Positions 11,660 to 23,144 of a stretch of DNA of 64,000 nucleotides are shown here, one piece after another; within the stretch, counting starts at the first letter, position 1; each line of letters opens with the position of its first letter. A model generated the notes under the pieces. It ran no database searches and had not been told where the DNA came from. It was given only the letters and a program-made list of their open reading frames with translations. Where the stretch lies: the NCBI GenBank assembly GCA_963971305.1, contig OZ020307.1, forward strand, positions 48,233,702-48,297,701, read 5' to 3'. The DNA comes from Arcuatula senhousia. Taxonomy: Eukaryota; Mollusca; Bivalvia; Mytilida; Mytilidae. The position numbers were made by a program, and so were the translations under genes.

Positions 11660-13239
11660 GAGTATGAGTTGTTTGTGATATTTGTTCAGAATGCAATAGA
11701 TTATATTCAAGATATTATGTCGTTACTGCTTTTGGTCGACCATGCATGTTGTAAGGAATAATTGCTACCAATGGGTAGTTAGGTTATCTATGATATATCT
11801 GTGCAAAAATAAGGTCAATTAAGATAGCATATATTGAATTTTTAAATTTACTAACAACATGTATTGAATAGTTTTATTTCCATTCGATTTATGAAAACCT
11901 TAAAATTTGTGGTTACAGTTCGCTATAACGAAGAATGGACGCAATTTGATGCCTATATTATATAAAAAAAATTCTTGTCATTTTTTGGAAAGGCAACTTG
12001 GATTTATTCACACAGTAACAACAACGTTTATAAAAAGATATGATAAAACCAAGTTCCCAAAGTCGTCTTACCATAAAAAGGCGGTTAGAGTTAATGACAT
12101 GGTAACGCTTGTGAAATTCCAAACCTAGTATTGTATACTAAATATCAGATAACAAATTTAATTTATTTTTCACAAAACTCTAACAACCAAGTGTACTCCA
12201 AAATTGACCTAAATTGCAAAAGCAAGTACAGCACTCAGCGGGATTCTTGACCGTATTTGTTTTCGCGAAAAAAATGTCTAATGCTGATAACGATTTTTCA
12301 TGGTCGGATATGCTTCTCAAATTAGCAGGTGTTGTGTTTTCAATAAAAACCCTTTTAGAATAAATTTTGTGTTTCATATCATACATATCATAGAATATTC
12401 TGTTTTTCAAATTGGGGCAAATATGTAATAGCAACGTAATTTATTTGTACTTTTTATGTTCATTGCATCTCAATGAAGTAAAAATTGACCGCGTCATAAT
12501 TCAAAAAATACGTGTCCATTACGAGCGGTGCTCGCTTAAAGGGTCAGCGTCGTCTAATATTGAACTAATTGTGTAGACAACAACCTTAAAGGATACAGCT
12601 AGATATCAGATGCTTAGAATTTATTACAGAAGTCTTTTAAAATGGTCACGACCTCTAATAGTTCACAGTTAGTTTGAACCGTGAAAATCAAATCAAGGCC
12701 ATATGACATGATGACAGACATTTACCAAAATAAGAAGTGATTGTTTACCAAATTTTTTCAGACCGAGTATAGTACTGTTTAAGTAATATATTTTTCACAT
12801 ACTTCTTTCGAAAAAAGATTTGCGTTAAAGAAGACCTACTTTATCAGTCGTTGAACCACAAAACGAGCTCAAAACCATTTACATTAATAAAAATGCACAG
12901 AATAACTCACAAAATGTCTATGAACCAAATATCAAATGCCATTGTCAGTGATTGTATTGAACTTTAACAAATTAATTTTCCACAATTGCTCCGCCACCAG
13001 TGCTATACCTACAAATCGCCTTCTATGACTATTTCTAGCAAGCGACACAAGACAAATACTATTTATTTTCTTAAAGCACATGATTCTAAGGTTTTGAAAT
13101 TTTACTCTTGAGTAAGAAAATATATGTCTTTCAATATTTTTTTTCAAAATTTATAAATATACTCGTGCTTCGACATTAATAAATTTCTAACTATTTTGTT
13201 TTCGTTGATTTGGTTCACTAAATACAGTTCTGTCCTTTC
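11660..13239. other. Non-coding, dispersed-repeat fragments
   Basis: Some strings are shared with 7530-7640. Short ORFs at 11907-12128 and on the minus strand at 12180-12434 and 12932-13147 have no recognisable domain or splice context and are taken as chance. Confidence 0.35.
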
Positions 13240-13462
13240 ATTTCTTCAATGATTATGATGATAGTCATATGATAAGGGGATGACTTTTTGACTTTGACAA
13301 AATATAAATAGGAAACGATAAAAGAATATAACTTTAACAAATAAAGGGTTTTGATATTTAAATTTGGTTCAACAGGGCATTGACCACATTTTCTTACACA
13401 AACAACTTATTTGACTTTTTTGAACGTGAAATAAACATAAACAAAATGAAGGTCGTTGACTT
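13240..13462 (+). promoter_or_regulatory. Copy 2 of the triplicated segment, directly upstream of the receptor start
   Basis: Homologous to 9530-9765 and 15680-15882. It ends about 75 bp before the ATG at 13537, so it is a candidate for promoter or 5' flanking sequence of the receptor gene. No canonical TATA box was assigned. A promoter role is inference from position only. The alternative is a dispersed repeat that happens to lie here. Confidence 0.3.
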
Positions 13463-13536
13463 TAATCTTTGCATGATTAAATTATTATTAAGGTTGGATC
13501 TTTGTTGAAATATTTCAGTTAAGACAAAAATCTACA

Positions 13537-13810
13537 ATGATGACGGTGTTAAAACTGTTCGCATTATTGTTATGTTATTGTATAGTTGTTAATTCATATC
13601 CAGTTCTACAATATTGCAAATTTGGATCTTCAGAGAATACTTTATACTGTGATTGTGAAGACAACGCTATGATTGAGTTAAACGGCACTGAAACTAGTTT
13701 TGTAGAACTTAAAGGGGGATGCAAATGCAAGATTTCCTACGAAAACAAACCTGAAACAATCACACACAGTCTTTGTCCTGAATGGTTATGTCAAGATAAC
13801 ATCTGCCAAG
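13537..13810 (+). CDS. First coding exon of LDLR-like receptor: signal peptide plus 8-Cys region
   Basis: ATG in good context (ACAATG, A at -3), followed by a textbook signal peptide: MMTVLKLFALLLCYCIVVNS with likely cleavage before YPVLQY. The mature part has eight Cys in about 70 residues (YCDCED, GGCKCK, LCPEWLCQDNIC) and one N-glycosylation site (NGT). It does not match an LDLa, EGF or CUB pattern that I know. It ends at donor GTAAGA (13811) in phase 1, matching the next recognised exon at 27067. It cannot be an internal exon of the upstream gene: read in phase 1 from the preceding AG (13517-13518) it meets TAA, so the gene starts here. Product: secreted or type-I membrane protein. Confidence 0.75.
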
Positions 13811-15679
13811 GTAAGATAGTCACAGAAACCTTTTTATTTTTAGCAATTTGACAACTCCATTCCAATCTTGGACGTATCCTAGTGTTGAAACTGACAGTTG
13901 ATAAAAAAGTATAGTTGAAACCAAGCAGCAAAATAAATACTTTAACATAATCCTTCAGAATAAAAAAACGACTGTTATCTTTGGTCTCCTCCTCGTTGGC
14001 AGCATACACATAGAAATAAAACATAGGGCATAGCAGCGTCTAGATATTACATTTGAAAATCATATTCTCTTAGAGTAGATTGATAACAGCAATAATGAAA
14101 TTACTTTGCATGTGGAGGCCAAATGACAGGGCATTGTTGATAAACGCCGAGAAAATGCCCTGGCAAAACGGATGAAGTGCAAACGTAAAATATACCAAAA
14201 TTTGATGTAAACAATATTTATTTAGACGCTGCAATGCCTTATTTAGCAATTGAATGTGTGGTTTAGACACATAGAATGAAAAAAGGCCTAAACTATCAGC
14301 CATTTTATTGAACGTGTAAACATCAACCTTAAGAAAGAAAAATATTAAAATAATCATTGAAATTAAAATTGATCTTATTTGGCATCCAGTGACTTTAAAA
14401 CGGAGAGAAAATAACAGCATTAAAGATTTTAATTTGACGTGCATCAACGTACATTCATCAAACAATAGGAAATTAGGCATTTGAAACAAAATGTATTAAT
14501 CCAAATAGGGAACATAACTTCTCATATCATGACCATTAATTAAATCCTTCAGAAATCCTGCTGAATATCTTTTGTTTGAGTAGCTATATGGCGTACATTT
14601 TAAATGTTACAAATCGGATGCTCATAATAGCTTACTTTATTTAATTCGTTAATAGTGTCCAGTCCATTATCAGATGCTTATGTTTGATCTAATTTTATTT
14701 TATTTTGCCCCTGACAAAGTACGTCTGTCGGCTCTTTTTTTCAGTCTAAAATAAGGCTTTGAAAAAAATTGATTTGTGTGTTTAACCTTCTAACCATGGT
14801 CTCAAAACTCCTTTAACTTTTCATTATTCCGCGTAACACATATCAATTTTTACTTTATAAACCAGAATCCATTGAAAAGCTGAATACTTTTGATTTCATA
14901 GGAAAAGATCGGGTTGTTAAGTTGCAAATCAAAGCAAAGCAATGTAAGGAAAAAAATCATGAAGGTGGCATCCTTTCCCAAACATATAGACTTTGTCAGA
15001 AGCTTATAGCAAAGGGAGACGATTAGAGGCTTGATTAAAACGAAAAAGAATAAAAGGAATAATTTTCTTGGTTGTTTTTTTTCCCATATATTTCTTGGTT
15101 TTATTTTTCGTCAGTTAATTAGAGTGGATTATCATTCAATCGATAAATATTTGTTTCCTGTTTGTATTCATTTGGAACATAGTAGGGTACTTTGTGAAGA
15201 AAAATGAGATCCATTAAATAAGCAACGTCCCACGGCATGGTCACTTTAGCAAAACCGATTTCCTGAAGTGTTGTATACTTGTTATCGGAAGTCCATTGCG
15301 ACACCGATAATTGTTTGACTTCCAAATAGACCTAATTTTACAGAATCACGACCCCGAAAAGGGAACCAACGTGACAGTGTATGGTAAAAGCGTGAACCTT
15401 ACTTCAAAGTGTCTATAAACCATGGCAAGATATTATAATTTTCAAAACTTTCTTCAAAACTTTATGCAACGGCTGTCGGAATTATAACTATGCATCAGCT
15501 TCCGTGACTATTCGTCGCAGGCGAGACGCATACTATAAATTATATTTTTGACTTTGCCATTTGATCTTAACGTATATGTTTCCAAATTGACGTTTTCTTT
15601 TACAATATAATACTCTTAATTAAGAATGTGAACAGGCTAATTTGAAATAAATATTTAATAACTATAGCATGTTTATTGC
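13811..15679. other. Intron 1, no recognised element
   Basis: Minus-strand ORFs at 14070-14489 (139 aa, hydrophobic) and 15119-15325 (68 aa) have no known motif and no supported splice sites. They are reported only so the reader can test them. Confidence 0.35.
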
Positions 15680-15882
15680 TTTTTCATTTCTTCAAGGATA
15701 AACATTAAATAAAGGTGTTGACTTTTTGACTTTTGACACCGTATAAAAAGTTAAGATGAAAGGAATATAATTTTAACAAATTCAATAGGGCATTGACCAC
15801 ATATCCCTACATCAACAGATCATTTGACGTATTTGAGCGTGAAATAATGATATTCATACAAAAATGAAGGTCATTTACTACG
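15680..15882. repeat. Copy 3 of the triplicated segment
   Basis: Matches 9530-9765 and 13240-13462 (TTTCTTCAAGGATAAACATT, GACTTTTTGAC, GGCATTGACCACATATCCCTAC, AAAATGAAGGTCA). It is not followed by a signal-peptide ORF within the next kilobase. Confidence 0.6.
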
Positions 15883-16084
15883 ATCGTACGTTGCATTGGC
15901 ATAGTGAACTTTTTAAGTTATTAACCTTTGCTGGTGTACAAGAGGTATCCGAGAGTAATCCTAAGTCTGGTCAAATGACGTCTCTGGTCTAAGTTCAAAA
16001 TTGATAAATAAATGGATGGTGAAGCCACATTTAAAAGGTAAAAACTAAATAAGAAATATAAATAAATAAAACCTTTAAAACAAC

Positions 16085-17215
16085 TAAAACAAGAATGCCC
16101 AAATTTTCGGACATAAAGTCCTTCTTCAGGGGCTAAAAAGTAAAAAAGTCACAAGCCACAGTGCAACATATTTTAAGTTCAAAATTGTTGTTGCTGATGA
16201 GAGGTTAATTTATTTACAGCATAACAAAATTAACAGTTAATAGCAAATGAAAGATTTACATAGCTATTGAGGCCTGTAGGGCTATCTTCTTGGATTTTTC
16301 GAAGAAATAAGTTTGCCTGAATAGGTCTTATAGGATGGTCTTTGAGTTGCGCTATACCTTTTTCAAAAATGAAATCATTGCTAGTATACGATTTTGCATG
16401 GTTTTCTCATGAACAGGCTCTTAAAGGGGCCTTTATGGCTTCGAGATTTAGTTCGAAAAACTTGTCCCAATAGAACATCGAAATTGTTTTTTTTTATAAC
16501 CAACCACCTCTAACGCTATAAGATCCAACAACTACTCTGGAAAACAGATATTTTTGAAATATTTATTGATGTCATTGCTGGCAACTTTGAATACATAAAC
16601 ATTTTTATTTTTCCAAAACCCTAACTAAATTAAAAAAAAAAAAGAAATTACCGCTTTGATAAAAAAAGAAAAAAAAACAGATTAGCCCCACTATTTTCAA
16701 TAGCAAAAGGCAATAATTGTTTAAAGATTTTTAATAATTATCGTATTATAGGTTGTATTCTGTGATTTACTTGTTTTTGTTTACATCTGGGAGTACAATT
16801 TGACGTCATATATTATGAGTAGAAATTGACAATTTTTCCAGCCTTTTTTACCATGGGAAAATTAAATCCCATATTAATATCGATGCAAATTCCTCATATT
16901 TCAAGAAATGAAGCAAACGATGTTGTACTAAAAAATAAACCGTTTTAAGATAAATTGACTATTAAAGGCTCCAATTAGACATCCGCTATACTTATCTGAT
17001 TTTGTAATGTAATATCCATTTGAAAGCTATGATAAGATATTTCAGAATTATTGGATAACAAAAGACACTTCTATTGTTTCAGTTGAAATAAAGGTAATAA
17101 CAAAACTACCGAACTTGAATGATCAATCTCATAGTCCAGAGAAAATGACAAAATTGAATCAGTCATACCGGAGAATTGGTGGGTCGCAATGGTCATTTAC
17201 AGTCATGTACTTTTG
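16085..17215 (-). mobile_element. Solo tail of a Penelope-like element with hammerhead-like motif
   Basis: The right part (17085-17215: AAATAAAGGTAATAACAAAA..., CATACCGGAGAATTGGT) is nearly identical to 49562-49670, downstream of the Penelope-like reverse transcriptase at 49.8-51.7 kb. The left part (16095-16135, minus strand) carries CCCCTGAAGA, then GGAC-UUUAU-GUCC, then GAAA, a hammerhead-type core and stem II. The order along the minus strand is the same as at 49.67-49.03 kb. Penelope-like elements are known to carry hammerhead motifs in their terminal repeats. No coding part remains here. Confidence 0.45.
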
Positions 17216-17506
17216 AATAGAAAAATCTTAAATCCACTTTATATCTAAAGAACACACAATGCCAGAACAAAGTGGTTTATTGTTGAAATTGTTCTTCAAA
17301 ATTAAAATGTAAATGAACTTCAATAACAAATACTTCCTTCATATAAACATATTCATTCTGTTTTTAATCGTTCCACAAAACAAGTGTGAAAGTTTTAATA
17401 AATAAATACATAATCTTTATTTGCATATCTTTGTGGAAACTGATATCAATAAACTTACTCACCCATACATTAGTTTACTGCATGTTGCTTGGTAAAAGTC
17501 TTTGGT

Positions 17507-17802
17507 TAGGGATGGTCACTCCTAATTTTTTTTAATATCAAAGATTTAATGATCTGTGATGGAAATGATAGATAATTGTCCACTAACACATATAACACAT
17601 AAAGAAAACTATAGGTCTGTGCGCTCGTGTCCGAGATATATAACCTCAACAATTTTTATACACTTGCTATTTTTGGTCTAAATAATTAGAAAATGGTTTA
17701 AAAATTAGGGGTCAGTGTGCAAGACGATTCTTTAGTATTTAAAGGTATAATCCAGAGGAGTTCCGAAATCAGACTAAAAAATGAAAAGTGGCCAACCTTT
17801 AA
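17507..17802. mobile_element. Decayed copy of the GGATGGTCACT MITE
   Basis: Shares GGATGGTCACTC, ATATCAAAGATTT, GGAAATGATAGATAATTG, GTGCTCGT-like and GAGGAGTTCCGAAATCAGAC with 11261-11659. The right terminus is degenerate (AGTGGCCAACCTTTAA). Confidence 0.7.
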
Positions 17803-18390
17803 GTATGAAAGCAAATGAAATTGACCAGAACACAAAACAGAAATTATGTAGCTCTGAGCAAAACAAAAGGACAGGAAAAATAATTTTAAATTTCAATGGA
17901 AATACTGAAACAAGAGAACAAAAATACCTTTAAAACAATCAATGATATCAATATAATTAAAATCAGTTGTATGATCTGCTACAGTACTGATTTTTGTTAG
18001 ATTATCAAGCATATAAACATCTAATATGTACTACGATTTCCAACACGTTTTGTTGGTTTGGTCTTATATTTTGATTTTGACTTCAATAACTTCGGTTCAG
18101 CTCCTTTTAAACTGACAAACAGGTTTAAAAATAAGACATGCATATTATTTCAGGAATAATAACAATAATAGTCTTTTACCTATTCATTACGTTAAAAATA
18201 ATTCTTAAATTTACTTGTATATCTAATAGCCCAAGATACACTAAATGAAAATTTGAAAAAAAATCTAATGGCATAGCTAAAATAAAGAAACAATAGAAAT
18301 AAATGTTACAATGCACGGAAATATAAACCCATATTATGGAATATTGTTACATACCGGTATTTTACCGGTTTTCCAAGTTTTTTTCTCCTA

Positions 18391-18432
18391 GCGTGTCTGA
18401 TGAAGGTTAATCCAGAAAAGCGCTTCACACGC
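18391..18432 (+). ncRNA. Type-I hammerhead-like ribozyme motif
   Basis: In order: stem I 5' strand GCGTGT (18391-18396), core CTGATGA (18397-18403), short stem II/loop (GG...CC, 18405-18413), core GAAA (18415-18418), palindromic minimal stem III AGCGCT (18419-18424), cleavage triplet TTC (18424-18426), stem I 3' strand ACACGC (18427-18432). All core bases and both strands of stem I fit the type-I hammerhead with minimal stem III known from retroelements of animals. Weak point: stem II has only two G-C pairs and an A-A mismatch at its base, so activity may be poor. It is probably the tail of a decayed retroelement. Confidence 0.5.
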
Positions 18433-21400
18433 AGTGAAATTTTGCTTTTGTGCATTTGTCGAAATCATGTCAATATGTGGATCGTGTCTTTCTGGCACAT
18501 ATTCCATATTCCTTCGTTTTAATACTTTTACATAAATGTAATCTATAAAACTACATTAATTTTGTAATTTGTTGAAAATAAAACAATGACGGGTTTAAAG
18601 ATACATTTGCTAACAATTTAGTTTTTTTCTAAAACCGAAAAAAAAAACCAACCAATTGATATGATGATGATGTAAAACAAGGACAACTTTACGCTTGTAA
18701 ATTTTGGTTTTAATTGTGTTGAATGTGAAACGTTTCACACAAAAAAAAAAACCCTGAACCAATCCGTTCAATTACGACAAACAACGTATCAGTAGTACAT
18801 TTTTATGTTTTATGTCGTATATATCTTCCCTTAACGGCAAAAGTTTGCTTTAAAGACAAAAATCAATCGATATATTATAAAGTTTGTTAAAATTTGGAAA
18901 AGCTAGATAGCCACATTACTAAGAATTAGTTCGGTTTAAGGGAGATAATCCAATCTGAAAACTTTTTTCTTTCTTCTAAAGAACGATAACTCGTCCTCGA
19001 ACAGTAGGAGTCTGCTATAAAGTTTATTCCTTGAGATAAGACGGGAGATAAGATGTTGGTTTGCTATCTAACCTCCCGCTATGGTGTTGAAATTGTAAGA
19101 CTGGATTATTAAAACCATATGTTCAGAATTTTTCCTAAATAGTAATATATTTATCATTCTGTGTCTTTCAATCATGTATTGCTTTTTCCCAAAGTTGATC
19201 TGGATCGATGTTAAAATTTTGATATTTTTGTTCGAGGCGTTAAGAAATCGGGCTTTTGGGTTTATCAGGACGGTATAAAGAGCTTTATACGTTCCTGGGT
19301 TTATAAAAAATAGTCTTGAAAAGAAACAAAGGAATATAATATAAAAGCATGTAAAATAATTTGTTTTTTGTACTTTATTTTCTCACATAGGTAGGCTTAA
19401 AACATTGTGCGTACAGTTTTTCACAAAAATATCAATTTAGCAACATGTAGGACCATTTAATAAACTAGTTTTTCTTTAATATGCTACCATTCTTTTTTTT
19501 AAGGTGTTACAAACACTTACGGATATAGGAATATACATCTATAAGTTTTTAACAGAAAATGGTTCAAAAAGTAAGACGTGTACCGCCCGGTATTTTTTTC
19601 ATAACATATTTCTTCAGATTACAAGCAAGCGAAATATCCGATAACTTGATTAATAATTAGTCATTACTTCTTCTACTTCTACTTCTACTTCTACCTATAA
19701 ATATTTTATTTGACATAATACCTGATGTTGATCAATGTGCATCATTTTAGAAGTTTATTCATCAATTTTGCGTTGCGCCGATGATCGTTAACTTGTTTGT
19801 TCCGGAGTTTGATACGTTGACTACTTCTTACAAATATAATACTTTAATTTCTACAAAATATACACATAAACGTATTTTTACTAAAAACTTGATTTGGTTT
19901 ACTAAAGCTAGTGTCAATCAATTCATTTGGTCTATGACTAATTCAAAGATATTTTTTAATCCTGAATTCTTCATGCAAACTAAAGCTTTAACGAAGAGTA
20001 AAATATTGTTCACTTTTTTTAAAATTGCGTAAATTTAATTATATATCAAAAAGCTTCTTTGACATTAATCTTTGTTCTTACATTTCCTACATGGTCATAC
20101 ATATTTCTATTCGAGCATGGAGATATGATATCATAGCTCAATGATTTGAGCTATTGTTTGTAAATTATATAAAGACCCAAAGATTCATGCTTGTATAGGT
20201 ACTTCTGAAATATATTGCTGATTAGCTTGGACTTGCTGTCCAGACAAATTGGTGTATATTCTTAATCTATACGCTAAATCTCATATTCTGTATACGGTTA
20301 AATAATCTGTATCTGCTTTTAGTATTTGAATTCGGTTCACAAACAAAAACGAGCATTTAAAATTTCGATGAGTTTAGCAAAAATATGTCAAGAAAATAAA
20401 ATAATTTTAAAACGAATGAATCAAATGTGAACCCTTTTACATTGTTTTATAGTTGACAAGCAATGAACTTTATATTATTAGATTTTCAAAAAAAAAAAAA
20501 ACAATTTGGAAAGCAAATGCTATGAAACGGATTTAAAGTATAAAACCGAACAAAACAGATACAAACAAACAGCAACAAACGGGCTTAATCGTAATTCCGT
20601 CCTATAAACGTTACAATATTATCAGCTACCATTTTAAGGAATTGCTTTTCTTTTATGTTTTTTTTTAATCTAAAAGTATATAAGAGTTACTTTAAAAATC
20701 AGAAGTTCCATTCCATTGACAAACACTTGAAAATTTCTACTTATGTGCTACTTATATCCACCCTTTTTGAGTATCAAATTATCTAGATTATAGCATAAAA
20801 AATATAAAACTAGCTAAGGAAATTTCTCAATGATTTTACTCCGGAAAGGTTTTTTTCAGTACCAAAGCACATAGTGAACCGAGGAAGAAAGGCGTGAATT
20901 TGACAAAAATCTGTACGAAATTACGCAATTTTCCACGAAAAGGGGTTTCCAAACGCTCTCTGGATCTGCCACTAATTTCACAGACGAATTGCTTTCAATG
21001 GAGTTGTCATTAAAAAGACTTATAATTCAGTTCTGTATTAAAAAAATCTTAATTGCAACAATCTTTATAATGAAAAAAAAATCTTAATTGCAACAATCTT
21101 TATAATGAAAACAAAATCTTAATTGCATTTTTTTTAAATATTGTACTGATAAGTATAGCATTTAAAACTTCATTTATCTGCTCCAATAAATTCACAACCA
21201 TTTTTACACCATCCATATTTTATCATGAAGTCATTTGTTTTAATAATTAACACTTATCTAGCAATTATACAATGTCACCAGGACGCAGCTCCTTGTTATC
21301 AATGGATCACAGCATGTCTAAATCAGTAGTCAAAATTTCCAAAAATACTAAAAATTGACAAATTTTAATTTGAATTGGAAGTTGTTTAACCATGCGATAA

Positions 21401-21820
21401 AAAAATTTACCAAATACCATTAAAAATTTTGAGGTTGCCTCTACATAACAGTAACAGGGCCTTTCCGGAAAATAAATGCTAAATATTTTTAATCCTGGTT
21501 CAAAGATACCAACCATAGCAGATTCTAAGAATTTTTCAATACATTGCGTTGTAAGTTTCTAAGAAATTATAGGGTGTAAAAAACTTAAATTGGAAGTAAA
21601 TTAATAATCAAATTTCCTTTAATAACCAACATCATTAGAAAGCTTAATAATAAGCGCATCCGTTGATAACAGGGCCTTGACGAAATTCCTATTAGAACAT
21701 ACTTTAATAGTCAGTTGAAACAAAACCCATACACAAATCCTTTATACGATTTTTCGTTACTTGATCGGCAAAATTGACGCATGCGCATTAACGACCGAAC
21801 TAATTCTTAGTAATGGCTGT
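18433..21820. other. Intron sequence, mostly unrecognised
   Basis: Contains a (TTCTAC)n microsatellite (about 19669-19695), a 36-bp unit repeated about 2.5 times at 21043-21127 (AAAATCTTAATTGCAACAAT...), and near 18886 a string GTTTGTTAAAATTTGGAAAA that recurs at 22687. ORFs at 19781-20032 and on the minus strand at 21307-21516 have no recognisable domain. Confidence 0.4.
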
Positions 21821-22130
21821 ATGTTTTCAATAACTTTAAATGAAGGCAAAATTCATTATTTTTTTTTCAATCAGAAACTAAGTCATATTTTCATTTCATT
21901 TTTTTGTGTGTATTCTCGTGCGGTTCTTGTTCGTGTTTGCCGGTTTTGTAGTTGCCCTTTTTGACATTTGACGCTGGAATACCCCATTGGCGCCTTTTTG
22001 CTTCTTTTATATCTTTTTTTACAAATAGATTTCATTTAAAATATATATTTTTAAAAAATCTGACTCTAAATATGTTTCTTTAAAGCATTTGGTAATCTTA
22101 GTGTGTTTCTAGGCTAAAAAAAACTGACGT
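21820..22130 (+). repeat. Dispersed repeat copy A, left of the satellite
   Basis: Matches 22718-23144 in order: TTTTCAATAACTTTRAA, CAGAAACTAAGTCATATTTT (or AAGAAACTAAG...), GTTCGTGTTTGCCGGTTTTG, CTGGAATACC, TTTGGTAATCTTAGTGTGTT. It lacks about 120 bp present in copy B. Confidence 0.7.
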
Positions 22131-22717
22131 TCAAACAATGATTCCGAACGGGGTTTCAACCACCACGCAATGTCATTCTATACTTTCATCTTCCCACTAG
22201 ACCACAATGGCTGAGCTTGGTGGTTTAAATATATATAAACACAAATTTTACGGCAATCTATTCATACAATAAATAAATTATTACACAATTTTAATATATA
22301 TTTTTCGACGTCGTACAAGTCAGATACAAAACATTTGTAACAGAAAAACAAACCGGTAAACCCATTACCGAACAGTTTTTCCGCCTCGCTTTGCGCGGAA
22401 AAAAAATTTCTGGTTAAAACAAAAAACCAAGGCCCCCCCTTCAAGTTAAATGGTACGTCCCTAAGAAAGTAACGCCCAAAAACGGCCAGCCAGTAAAAAA
22501 TAAACTTAAAGCAATACTGGGTGAGATTTGAACTGCGTCTTGGGCTCCACTTCATGCTACACCTCTGTCTTCAATTATTCCAACCCATATTGCAGGCTTT
22601 CCTTTACTAAAACAATTTCAAAGTTTCTGCTTGTATTGAAAAAGACAACCAATATGGAACTTGATGCCATAACTTCTCTGTTTAAGTTTGTTAAAATTTG
22701 GAAAAGCTAGATAGCAT

Positions 22718-23144
22718 ATGTTTTCAATAACTTTGAAAGAAGACGAAATTCATTATTTTTTTCATTAAGAAACTAAGTCATATTTTCATTTCGTTCGCGT
22801 TGTTGATTTCTGTTCGGTTTAATTTGTGGGGTTTGAAGGCTGCTGGCGGTTGTCCATCGTGGTTTTTCTAAATTGCCGTTTAATTGTGGGCTGTGTCGCG
22901 TACACTTATTCCACATCTCTTTATTTTCTTTTTTTTGTGTGTGTTTTGTTCGTGTTCGTGTTTGCCGGTTTTGTTGTTGCCCTTTTTGACTTTTGCACTG
23001 GAATACCACATTGGTGCATTTTGCTACTTTTATATCTTTTTTTCAAATAGATTTCATATAAGATGTATTTAAAAAAAACTTATTTTAAATGTGTTTCTTT
23101 TGAGCATTTGGTAATCTTAGTGTGTTTCTAGGCTGAAAAAAACT
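22718..23144 (+). repeat. Dispersed repeat copy B, abutting the satellite
   Basis: Longer copy of the 21820-22130 repeat. It adds GGTTGTCCATCGTGGTTTTT...TGGGCTGTGTCGCGTACACT, related to the 32215-32275 block (minus) and 42893-42917. It ends exactly where the 258-bp satellite begins, suggesting that repeat and satellite form one unit. Confidence 0.65.

Noticed and set aside
14070..14489. 139-aa minus-strand ORF in receptor intron 1
   Set aside because: No recognised domain, hydrophobic composition typical of AT-rich chance frames, no splice sites that extend it.
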